Shown here: piece after piece, positions 1-4,403 of the stretch
Layout of the letters: each line of letters begins with the position of its first letter
Numbering within the stretch: the stretch's first letter is position 1
Origin: F1-20-MAGs119 sp041164425
GTDB lineage: Bacteria > Actinomycetota > Acidimicrobiia > Acidimicrobiales > Ilumatobacteraceae
DNA: 6,156 nucleotides
NCBI GenBank assembly: GCA_041164425.1
Contig: JBEAPO010000080.1
Coordinates: forward strand, 1 to 6,156
Direction: 5' to 3'
Notes under the pieces: model-generated
What the model was told of the DNA's origin: nothing
Database searches by the model: none
Seen by the model: only the letters and a program-made list of their open reading frames with translations
Made by a program: the position numbers and the translations under genes

Positions 1-587
1 TTCCGGAGCCGAAGCGCGACCTCGACAAGCCGTTCTTGATGCCGATCGAGGACGTGTTCACGATCACCGGTCGTGGCACGGTCGTGACCGGCAAGGTGGA
101 GCAGGGCAAGGTTCACACCGGCGACGAGATCGAGATCGTCGGTCTGCGCGACACGCAGAAGACGACCTGCACGGGTGTCGAGATGTTCCGCAAGCTGCTC
201 GATGAGGGTCAGGCGGGCGACAACATCGGCGCTCTGCTTCGTGGCACGAAGAAAGAGGATGTGGAGCGCGGCCAGGTGCTGTGTGCTCCGGGTTCGATCA
301 CGCCTCACACGAATTTCGAGGGTCAGGTGTATGTGTTGACGAAGGAGGAGGGTGGCCGTCACAAGCCGTTCTTCAACAATTACCGTCCGCAGTTCTTCTT
401 CCGCACGACCGATGTGACGGGCACGATTCAGTTGCCGTCGGGCACGGAGATGGTGATGCCTGGCGACAATGTGACGATGACGGTGGAGTTGGGCAAGCCG
501 ATCGCGATGGACGAGGGTTTGCGTTTCGCTATTCGTGAGGGTGGCCGCACTGTTGGTGCCGGCCGCGTCACCAAGATCATCAAGTAA
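1..587 (+). CDS. tuf: Elongation factor Tu, 3' part (domains II and III)
   Basis: EF-Tu is the GTPase that carries aminoacyl-tRNA to the ribosomal A site. Only the C-terminal 194 residues are here; the first full codon is at base 3 and the GTP-binding domain lies upstream of the window. Domain II opens with KPFLMPIEDVFTITGRGTVVTG, and the segment CTGVEMFRKLLDEGQAGDN is near-identical to the family. Domain III includes GGRHKPFF, YRPQFFFRTTDVTG and the C-terminal GLRFAIREGGRTVGAG block, ending in IIK and a TAA stop. The Ala of FAIREGG, a position where kirromycin-resistance changes are known, is the ordinary residue. rpsJ follows after 14 nt and its ribosome binding site overlaps this stop codon, so the two are very likely cotranscribed. 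Codon choice shifts inside the gene: after about base 300 Leu is TTG, Val is GTG and Thr is nearly always ACG. Identity is certain; the 5' end is missing. Confidence 0.98.
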   Translation, partial: PEPKRDLDKPFLMPIEDVFTITGRGTVVTGKVEQGKVHTGDEIEIVGLRDTQKTTCTGVEMFRKLLDEGQAGDNIGALLRGTKKEDVERGQVLCAPGSITPHTNFEGQVYVLTKEEGGRHKPFFNNYRPQFFFRTTDVTGTIQLPSGTEMVMPGDNVTMTVELGKPIAMDEGLRFAIREGGRTVGAGRVTKIIK

Positions 588-601
588 GGATCGCGAACGA
601 C

Positions 602-913
602 ATGGCCACCCAGAGCATCCGCATCCGCCTCAAGGCGTTCGACCACGACAACCTCGACAAGTCGACGAGGGCGATCGTGGAGACCGTCACGCGGACGAAC
701 GCGAAGATCCGCGGACCGATTCCGCTGCCGACCGAGAAGCACCGCTACACGGTCATTCGCGGCCCGCACGTCGACAAGGACTCGCGCGAGCACTTCGAGA
801 TGCGCATCCACAAGCGTCTCATCGACATCGTCGAGCACAACAACAAGACGATCGAGGCGCTGCAGCGCATCGACATCCCCGCGGGTGTCGACATCGAGAT
901 CAAGATCGGTTGA
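602..913 (+). CDS. rpsJ: 30S ribosomal protein S10 (NusE)
   Basis: S10 is a small-subunit head protein and, as NusE, pairs with NusB in transcription antitermination. The product has 103 residues, the same length as E. coli S10. Family features are the N-terminal strand QSIRIRLKAFDHDNLDKS, RGPIPLPTEKHRYTVIRGPHVDKDSREHFEMR (about residues 37-68, including the extended loop) and the C-terminal strand GVDIEIKIG. Val57 and the neighbouring loop residues, where tetracycline-resistance changes are known in other bacteria, are the usual ones. The ATG at 602 is preceded by TAAGGA at 585-590, overlapping the tuf stop with an 11-nt gap. The gene ends the tuf transcript rather than starting the S10 operon: two hairpins follow it, and rplC lies about 2.8 kb downstream. 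Linkage of rpsJ to tuf is known in other lineages (for example cyanobacteria); the separation from rplC is what stands out here. Confidence 0.98.
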   Translation: MATQSIRIRLKAFDHDNLDKSTRAIVETVTRTNAKIRGPIPLPTEKHRYTVIRGPHVDKDSREHFEMRIHKRLIDIVEHNNKTIEALQRIDIPAGVDIEIKIG

Positions 914-918
914 TGCGG

Positions 919-933
919 CCCGGCTCCGCCGGG
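919..933 (+). other. Hairpin just after the rpsJ stop codon
   Basis: CCCGGC (919-924) and GCCGGG (928-933) form a perfect 6-bp stem around the 3-nt loop TCC, starting 6 nt after the rpsJ stop. No T-run follows, so it is not a classic terminator by itself. It may protect the 3' end of the tuf-rpsJ mRNA or act together with the larger hairpin 17 nt further on. The pairing is seen in the sequence; the role is inferred. Confidence 0.5.
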
Positions 934-950
934 ACTCGTGAACCAGCATC

Positions 951-987
951 GGGGGCGGCCGCAAGGCCGCCCTTCGTGCGTTTTCTT
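951..987 (+). terminator. Probable intrinsic terminator of the tuf-rpsJ transcript
   Basis: GGGCGGCC (953-960) and GGCCGCCC (965-972) form a perfect 8-bp GC-only stem closed by a GCAA tetraloop, a stabilising GNRA type. Two further G-U pairs (951-952 with 973-974) can extend the base. The T-rich stretch TTTTCTT (981-987) comes 8 nt after the stem rather than directly, so the tail is imperfect, as is common in GC-rich actinobacteria. Its place 37 nt after rpsJ and before an unrelated protease gene fits termination of the str-side transcript. Confidence 0.65.
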
Positions 988-1031
988 ACCGATTTCTTCG
1001 ACGTGCCGCGTCCCGCTCGCGCCGGCGTGCC

Positions 1032-1037
1032 TATAGA
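1032..1037 (+). promoter_or_regulatory. Candidate -10 element for the protease gene (leaderless or nearly so)
   Basis: TATAGA lies 9 nt before the protease ATG at 1047, inside an otherwise GC-rich stretch. A transcript starting the usual 6-8 nt after a -10 would begin about 3 nt or less before the start codon, giving a leaderless or near-leaderless mRNA of the kind common in Actinomycetota. This agrees with the lack of a Shine-Dalgarno sequence before the ATG. No convincing -35 box is visible at 16-18 nt spacing (CGTCCC sits there). Confidence 0.4.
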
Positions 1038-1046
1038 CATGGGCGC

Positions 1047-2168
1047 ATGAGCGACAGCCTCTGGATGAATACCCCGCCTCAGCCGCCGCAGGAGAAGAAT
1101 GGCGCATCGAGACTCGTGGTCGCCCTCGCGATAGTGGCGATGGCATTCGGCAGCGGACTTCTCGGAGGTCTGCTCGGCGCGGCGGTCACTGACGATTCAT
1201 CGGGCGGCTCGACGGGTGGCCCGCTCGTGACGGCGGCACCGGTGAAGCCCGAGGACGTCGGCGACACGAACGTCGCCCGGGCGGCAGCAACCATTGCGCC
1301 GAGCGTCGTGACCATCCAGGCCAGCGCGGGCGGCGGACGTTCCACCGGAACCGGCATCATCGTGTCGTCCGACGGCGAGATCATCACCAACCACCACGTC
1401 ATCGAGGGTGCGACGCAGGTGCGGGTGCGCCTGAGCGGTGCGACCGAGGCGGTGTCGGCAAAAGTGCTCGCCTCGGACGCAGGCAACGACCTCGCGCTCG
1501 TCAAGCTCGATGCGGCACCGGAAGGTCTCGTTGCCGCGACCTTTGCCGACCCCGACAGCCTTGCTGTCGGTGATCCTGTTGTGGCCGTCGGCTACGCACT
1601 CGACCTCGACGGCGGACCGAGCGTCACGTCAGGGATCATCTCGGCCCTGAACCGCACGCTGGAGATCGATGCCGGTGCACTCGACCGGCTCATTCAGACC
1701 GATGCCGCGATTTCGTCGGGCAACTCGGGCGGGCCGCTCATCAACCTGAATGGTCAGGTCATCGGGGTGAACACTGCAGTCGCGCGCAGCGGCTTTGACA
1801 CCGCGGCGAACAACATCGGCTTTGCGATCGGAGTCGGCGAGGTTCTTCGCGTCGCCGACCAGTTGCGCGCCGTCGCCGGTGGCGAGGATCGTGCGCAGGG
1901 CTACCTCGGCATCGCGCTCGGCAATCGTGACGACGGCGGTACCGGTGCCGTGGTGGCGGAAGTTGCCGCCGATTCACCCGCCGACAAGGCCGGACTCGCT
2001 GTCGGCGACGTGATTCTCGAGATCAACGACCAGCCGATCACCGGTCAGAACGCCTTGATCGCGACCATTCGCGATCTGGCCCCTGGTGACGAGGTCAAGA
2101 TCGTGGTCGAGCGCGACGGTGAGCAGCGCACGTTGACGGCAACCCTGGTGGCGCGACCGAGCGAGTGA
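1047..2168 (+). CDS. Membrane-anchored HtrA/DegP-like serine protease with PDZ domain
   Basis: The 373-residue product is a trypsin-fold (S1C family) protease expected to degrade or refold damaged proteins outside the cytoplasmic membrane. Residues 1-22 are a short polar, Pro/Gln-rich cytoplasmic tail. Residues 23-47 form one hydrophobic segment (LVVALAIVAMAFG onward) that looks like an uncleaved anchor, followed by a Gly/Ser/Thr-rich linker to about residue 75. The protease domain (about 77-275) has all three catalytic residues: His117 in TNHHV, Asp148 in GNDLALVKL and Ser227 in GNSGGP. One PDZ domain spans about 284-369, with YLGIAL as the probable carboxylate-binding loop and AGLAVGDVILEINDQPI typical of the fold. 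The layout matches actinobacterial HtrA/PepD-type proteins. The ATG at 1047 is chosen because it leaves a proper N-terminal tail and anchor. It is flanked by a terminator-like hairpin upstream and a hydrolase gene 61 nt downstream; the physiological substrate cannot be read from sequence. Confidence 0.93.
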   Translation: MSDSLWMNTPPQPPQEKNGASRLVVALAIVAMAFGSGLLGGLLGAAVTDDSSGGSTGGPLVTAAPVKPEDVGDTNVARAAATIAPSVVTIQASAGGGRSTGTGIIVSSDGEIITNHHVIEGATQVRVRLSGATEAVSAKVLASDAGNDLALVKLDAAPEGLVAATFADPDSLAVGDPVVAVGYALDLDGGPSVTSGIISALNRTLEIDAGALDRLIQTDAAISSGNSGGPLINLNGQVIGVNTAVARSGFDTAANNIGFAIGVGEVLRVADQLRAVAGGEDRAQGYLGIALGNRDDGGTGAVVAEVAADSPADKAGLAVGDVILEINDQPITGQNALIATIRDLAPGDEVKIVVERDGEQRTLTATLVARPSE

Positions 2169-2174
2169 TCCGGG

Positions 2175-2194
2175 TGCCGGTTATTGGACCGGCA
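2175..2194 (+). repeat. 7-bp inverted repeat between protease and hydrolase genes
   Basis: TGCCGGT (2175-2181) and ACCGGCA (2188-2194) pair perfectly around the 6-nt loop TATTGG, starting 7 nt after the protease stop. No T-run follows, so it could be a weak terminator, an mRNA processing or stability hairpin, or an operator for the hydrolase gene 35 nt downstream. No promoter could be recognised confidently in this 61-nt gap. Confidence 0.4.
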
Positions 2195-2229
2195 TAGGCC
2201 GAACAGCCGCCGCGAAATGCGGTGACAAG

Positions 2230-3447
2230 ATGAGCGCCATGTCAGGTGCAACTCCGCTCGATGCCCATCTCGGCGGCGGCCGTCCCTTCGGGCTGAACTA
2301 CTGGCCGCTGCCCGAGGACGCCCCGTCGATCGAACCTCGTCGCGAGTCGGTGCGCATCATCACCCCCGACGGCGCGCTGGTGCGCGGCATTTTGTGGACC
2401 CCACCGACCGGCACATGGAAGACGGCGGTCATCTTGTCGCACCCGCGCGGCGACTTCAGCGTGCACTATGCGTGTCCTCTGCTGGCGGCCGCCGGCTACG
2501 CGGTGCTCGGTTTCGGCACGCGCTACATGAACAACGACACCGACTGCCTGCACGAGGCGTGCATCGTCGACGTGCAGGCCGCGCACGACTTCGTTCGATC
2601 GCGGGGTGCCGAGGCAGTGGTGCTTCTCGGCAACTCCGGCGGCGGCTCGCTGATGGCGATGGCGAACGCGGGTCTCGGCATCGGCGACGGCTGGGTGGGA
2701 ATGGCGGCCCACCCCGGCGAGGGTGTCTTCATGCTGCAGGTGATCGACCCGTCGGTGGCCGACGAGAACGACCCCTTCTCGACCGTTCCCGAGCTCGACA
2801 TGTACAACCCCGACAACGGCTGGCGTCCGTGGCCGGAGCCGTGCACCTACGACAAGGACTGGCTCGCCACGTACCGCGCGGCCCAGGTCGCGCGCGTGGC
2901 GCGCATCGACGCGATCGCGAAGCAGTCGATCGCCGACGCCGACACGGCGGGTGCGTCGTTGCGCGGAGTCGACAAGTCGGCCGACGTGCGCGCATGGCGT
3001 GACCTGCGCGCACGTCGGGTGTTCGGCAAGTACATGGTGATCAACCGCACTCTGGCCGACCCTGCGTACCTCGATCTGTCGATCGACCCGGACGACCGGC
3101 CGATGGGGTCGTTGTTCGCGTTTCCCGACCCGTTCGAGGCGAACTACGGTCGCGGCGGACTGGCACGCACGATGACTGCCCGCGGGTGGCTGTCGACGTG
3201 GTCGGGGATGTCGAGCCACGCGAAGCTTGCCGACACGATGCCGGGCGTGACCGTGCCCACGTTGTTGGTGCACCCGACCGCCGACACCGAGATTCGCCTC
3301 TGGCAGGCGAGAGAAATAGTCGAGGCATCGGGTGCCGACGACCGGACGTATGTGGAGATGAAGGGTGCACCCCATTATCTGGAGGGTCACCGCCGCGAGG
3401 CCATGGATGTCGTCGTTGAGTGGCTCAGTCAGCGTTACCCACGGTAA
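2230..3447 (+). CDS. Alpha/beta hydrolase with large insertion, substrate unknown
   Basis: A 405-residue cytoplasmic protein (no signal peptide or membrane segment) of the serine-type alpha/beta-hydrolase fold. The core starts near residue 40 (VRIITPDGALVRGILWTPP, then AVILSHPRGDF with a possible oxyanion loop at HPRGD, 71-75). The nucleophile is Ser136 in the GNSGGG elbow. The likely acid is Asp352 in LLVHPTADTEI and the likely base His382 in GAPHYLEGHR (His387 is the alternative). Between residues 165 and 335 lies an unusually long insertion, rich in Trp, Pro and Asp (NPDNGWRPWPEP), probably a cap that shapes the substrate pocket. The fold and triad say esterase, amidase, dehalogenase-like or C-C hydrolase; I cannot choose. 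ATG 2230 has a weak GGTGA 4 nt upstream; ATG 2239, in frame, is nearly as plausible. A CCGC/GCGG hairpin (2210-2222) covers part of that GGTGA. It stands between the protease gene and the rplC leader with no clear functional link to either. Confidence 0.85.
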   Translation: MSAMSGATPLDAHLGGGRPFGLNYWPLPEDAPSIEPRRESVRIITPDGALVRGILWTPPTGTWKTAVILSHPRGDFSVHYACPLLAAAGYAVLGFGTRYMNNDTDCLHEACIVDVQAAHDFVRSRGAEAVVLLGNSGGGSLMAMANAGLGIGDGWVGMAAHPGEGVFMLQVIDPSVADENDPFSTVPELDMYNPDNGWRPWPEPCTYDKDWLATYRAAQVARVARIDAIAKQSIADADTAGASLRGVDKSADVRAWRDLRARRVFGKYMVINRTLADPAYLDLSIDPDDRPMGSLFAFPDPFEANYGRGGLARTMTARGWLSTWSGMSSHAKLADTMPGVTVPTLLVHPTADTEIRLWQAREIVEASGADDRTYVEMKGAPHYLEGHRREAMDVVVEWLSQRYPR

Positions 3448-3448
3448 G

Positions 3449-3467
3449 TAATTGTAAAATACAATTA
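3449..3467. repeat. Perfect AT-rich 19-bp palindrome directly after the hydrolase stop
   Basis: TAATTGTA (3449-3456), spacer AAA, then TACAATTA (3460-3467): 8-bp arms with no mismatch, 17 of 19 bases A or T, in strongly GC-rich DNA. It starts 2 nt after the hydrolase TAA. It is followed by AAAG rather than a T-run, so terminator function is unlikely. The dyad shape suits a dimeric regulator, and each arm supplies a TACAAT hexamer resembling a -10 box, one on each strand. Confidence 0.6.
3460..3465 (+). promoter_or_regulatory. Candidate -10 element for the rplC operon
   Basis: TACAAT matches the TATAAT consensus at 5 of 6 positions; TAAAAT at 3455-3460 overlaps it and also matches 5 of 6. These are the best -10-like sequences between the hydrolase gene and rplC. 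Transcription would start near 3472 and give a leader of about 280 nt. No good -35 is present at 16-18 nt; TTACCC at 3435-3440 (19-nt gap) is weak. The rplC operon needs a promoter if the hairpin after rpsJ terminates, and this is the most likely place. An alternative is read-through from the hydrolase gene. Confidence 0.4.
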
Positions 3468-3553
3468 AAAGACTTCACTTCAGTCCTCCTGGCGGCACGA
3501 ATCTTTGACCGATGCGACAGGTGGCGTGCCCAAGAAACGCCGATAGCGTCCCT

Positions 3554-3585
3554 CTTCCGTGCGTTTCGGGCCTCGGCCCGGGAAG
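3554..3585 (+). other. Leader hairpin A: interrupted stem with CTCG loop
   Basis: CTTCC (3554-3558) pairs with GGAAG (3581-3585), and CGGGC (3567-3571) with GCCCG (3576-3580) around a CTCG tetraloop. The two stems stack on the 3' side, leaving an 8-nt bulge (3559-3566) on the 5' side only. One-sided bulged stems are common in protein-binding leaders, but no particular protein can be named from this. Confidence 0.45.
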
Positions 3586-3587
3586 CC

Positions 3588-3604
3588 AGATCGATCGTCG
3601 ATCT
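3588..3604 (+). other. Leader hairpin B: 7-bp stem
   Basis: AGATCGA (3588-3594) and TCGATCT (3598-3604) pair perfectly around a TCG loop, two nt after hairpin A, so the two could stack coaxially. As DNA it is also a 17-bp dyad and might bind a protein. No function is assigned. Confidence 0.4.
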
Positions 3605-3672
3605 CCAATCGACGTCTGCGAAGGCCGGCAAGGAGCAATCCGAGTCGGAACCACGCGGCACAACAAGGACCG

Positions 3673-3704
3673 GTGCTCCGGCAACAGCCATGTTGCCGGA
3701 GCAT
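3673..3704 (+). terminator. Strong 13-bp hairpin before rplC: candidate attenuator
   Basis: TGCTCCGGCAACA (3674-3686) pairs without mismatch to TGTTGCCGGAGCA (3691-3703), closing a GCCA tetraloop; a G-U pair at 3673/3704 can extend it. Only three T's follow (3704-3706, then GCGT), so it is a terminator of low-T type at best. It lies 46 nt before the rplC ATG and ends 33 nt before its ribosome binding site. If the promoter near 3460 is real, the hairpin is inside the leader and would act as an attenuator. If the promoter lies after 3704, it would instead end the hydrolase transcript, but I see no promoter there. GGAGCA (3632-3637) repeats the end of its 3' arm and could pair with TGCTCC (3674-3679) as an anti-hairpin. 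Confidence 0.55.
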
Positions 3705-3750
3705 TTGCGTGAATCAGCAGTTCAGGAACAACGAGACAGAGGTTGCCGCC

Positions 3751-4398
3751 ATGGCACAAAAAGCGATCGTCGGCGAAAAAGTCGGCATGACACAGGTGTG
3801 GGGAGATGACCAGCGAGTCATCCCAGTCACCGTGCTGCGCGTCGAGCCGGTACGTGTCGTCCAGGTCAAGACCACCGAGCGTGACGGGTACGCCGCACTC
3901 CAGGTGACCTACGGACACAAGAAGGCATCGAAGCTGACCAAGGCAGAGCAGGGCCACTTCGCGAATGCAGGTGAGTCCGGTGTCGAGCCGGGACGTCGTC
4001 TCGTCGAGTTGCGTCTCGACTCGGTCGACGGCTTCGAGGTCGGACAGGAAATTGCCGCCGACGTGATGGCCGCGGGCGAGAAAGTCGACGTCACCGCCGT
4101 CAGCCGAGGCAAGGGCTTTGCAGGCGGCATGAAGCGCCACAACTTCAACGGCCAGGGCGCGAGCCACGGCAACCACAAGCACCACCGTGCACCGGGCTCG
4201 ATTGGTTCGTGCTCGTTCCCCGGTCGCGTGTTCAAGGGTCTTCGCATGGCCGGTCACATGGGCAACGAGCAGGTGACCACTCTCAACCTCGAAGTCGTGC
4301 AGGCAGATCCCGAGCGCGGCCTGCTGCTGGTGAAGGGCTCCGTTCCGGGCCCGAACGGCGGCGTCGTCATCGTCCGCAACGCAGTGAAGGCGAAGTGA
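3751..4398 (+). CDS. rplC: 50S ribosomal protein L3
   Basis: L3 is an early-assembly 23S rRNA binder whose central loop reaches toward the peptidyl transferase centre. The product has 215 residues (E. coli has 209). It begins with AIVGEKVGMTQVW; the family signature GKGFAGGMKRHNF is at 120-132 and the central extension HHRAPGSIGSCSFPGRVFKGLRMAGHMGN at 144-172. The Gln that PrmB methylates in E. coli (in GQNQTPG) is Ser here (GSCSFPG). ATG 3751 is chosen because L3 homology starts there and AGAGG (3738-3742) sits 8 nt upstream; reading further upstream in frame only crosses the structured leader. It is the first gene of the rplC-rplD-rplW-rplB run, and rpsJ, its usual upstream partner, is absent. 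rplD follows after 5 nt or overlaps, depending on the rplD start. Confidence 0.97.
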   Translation: MAQKAIVGEKVGMTQVWGDDQRVIPVTVLRVEPVRVVQVKTTERDGYAALQVTYGHKKASKLTKAEQGHFANAGESGVEPGRRLVELRLDSVDGFEVGQEIAADVMAAGEKVDVTAVSRGKGFAGGMKRHNFNGQGASHGNHKHHRAPGSIGSCSFPGRVFKGLRMAGHMGNEQVTTLNLEVVQADPERGLLLVKGSVPGPNGGVVIVRNAVKAK

Positions 4399-4403
4399 TT
4401 GCA

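Larger units (their letters stand above)
3468..3750 (+). promoter_or_regulatory. Structured non-coding leader upstream of rplC
   Basis: This roughly 280-nt stretch has no credible gene on either strand. From 5' to 3' it holds CCTCCT (3485-3490), a branched hairpin (3554-3585), a small hairpin (3588-3604), an AAGGAG with no start codon at usable distance (3630-3635), a 4-bp stem TCCG/CGGA (3639-3649), the 13-bp hairpin at 3673-3704, and the rplC ribosome binding site AGAGG (3738-3742). In E. coli, L4 controls the S10 operon by binding the leader mRNA. Here the first gene after the leader is rplC and the second is rplD (L4), so an analogous control is possible. The structures are seen; regulation is inferred. 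Confidence 0.5.

Noticed and set aside
2242..3390. Long minus-strand open frame (382 codons) opposite the hydrolase gene
   Set aside because: Its translation is dominated by Arg, Val, His and Gly with no recognisable domain, as expected for the antisense of a GC-rich gene. The plus-strand frame has a complete hydrolase fold and triad.
1047..3447. Protease and hydrolase genes as a two-gene defence or toxin system
   Set aside because: The first is a complete housekeeping-type HtrA protease with a membrane anchor and PDZ domain. The second is an alpha/beta hydrolase with no link to known defence families, and the genes are separated by 61 nt rather than overlapping.
3505..3510. TTGACC as a -35 box for rplC
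   Set aside because: At 16-18 nt spacing only GCCCAA-like sequence is found. The nearest TANNNT (TAGCGT, 3544-3549) is 33 nt away, too far.
3641..3660. Resemblance to the T-box core (CGGAACCACGCGG against UGGNACCGCGG)
   Set aside because: The UGGN that pairs with the tRNA end reads CGGA and there is an extra base before the CGCGG. No specifier-loop or Stem I features are seen, and a ribosomal protein operon is not a usual T-box target.
3559..3750. In-frame 64-codon N-terminal extension of L3
   Set aside because: L3 homology begins at ATG 3751, which has a good ribosome binding site 8 nt upstream. The extension crosses the hairpins of the leader and has no L3-like sequence.
914..3750. Mobile element or genomic island carrying the protease and hydrolase genes
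   Set aside because: No transposase, integrase, terminal inverted repeats, tRNA target or duplicated flanks are visible, and both genes have GC-rich codon use similar to their neighbours.
3420..3809. Plus-strand 129-codon frame bridging the hydrolase end and the rplC start
   Set aside because: It begins inside the hydrolase gene, ends inside rplC in the wrong frame, and has neither a ribosome binding site nor any recognisable domain.
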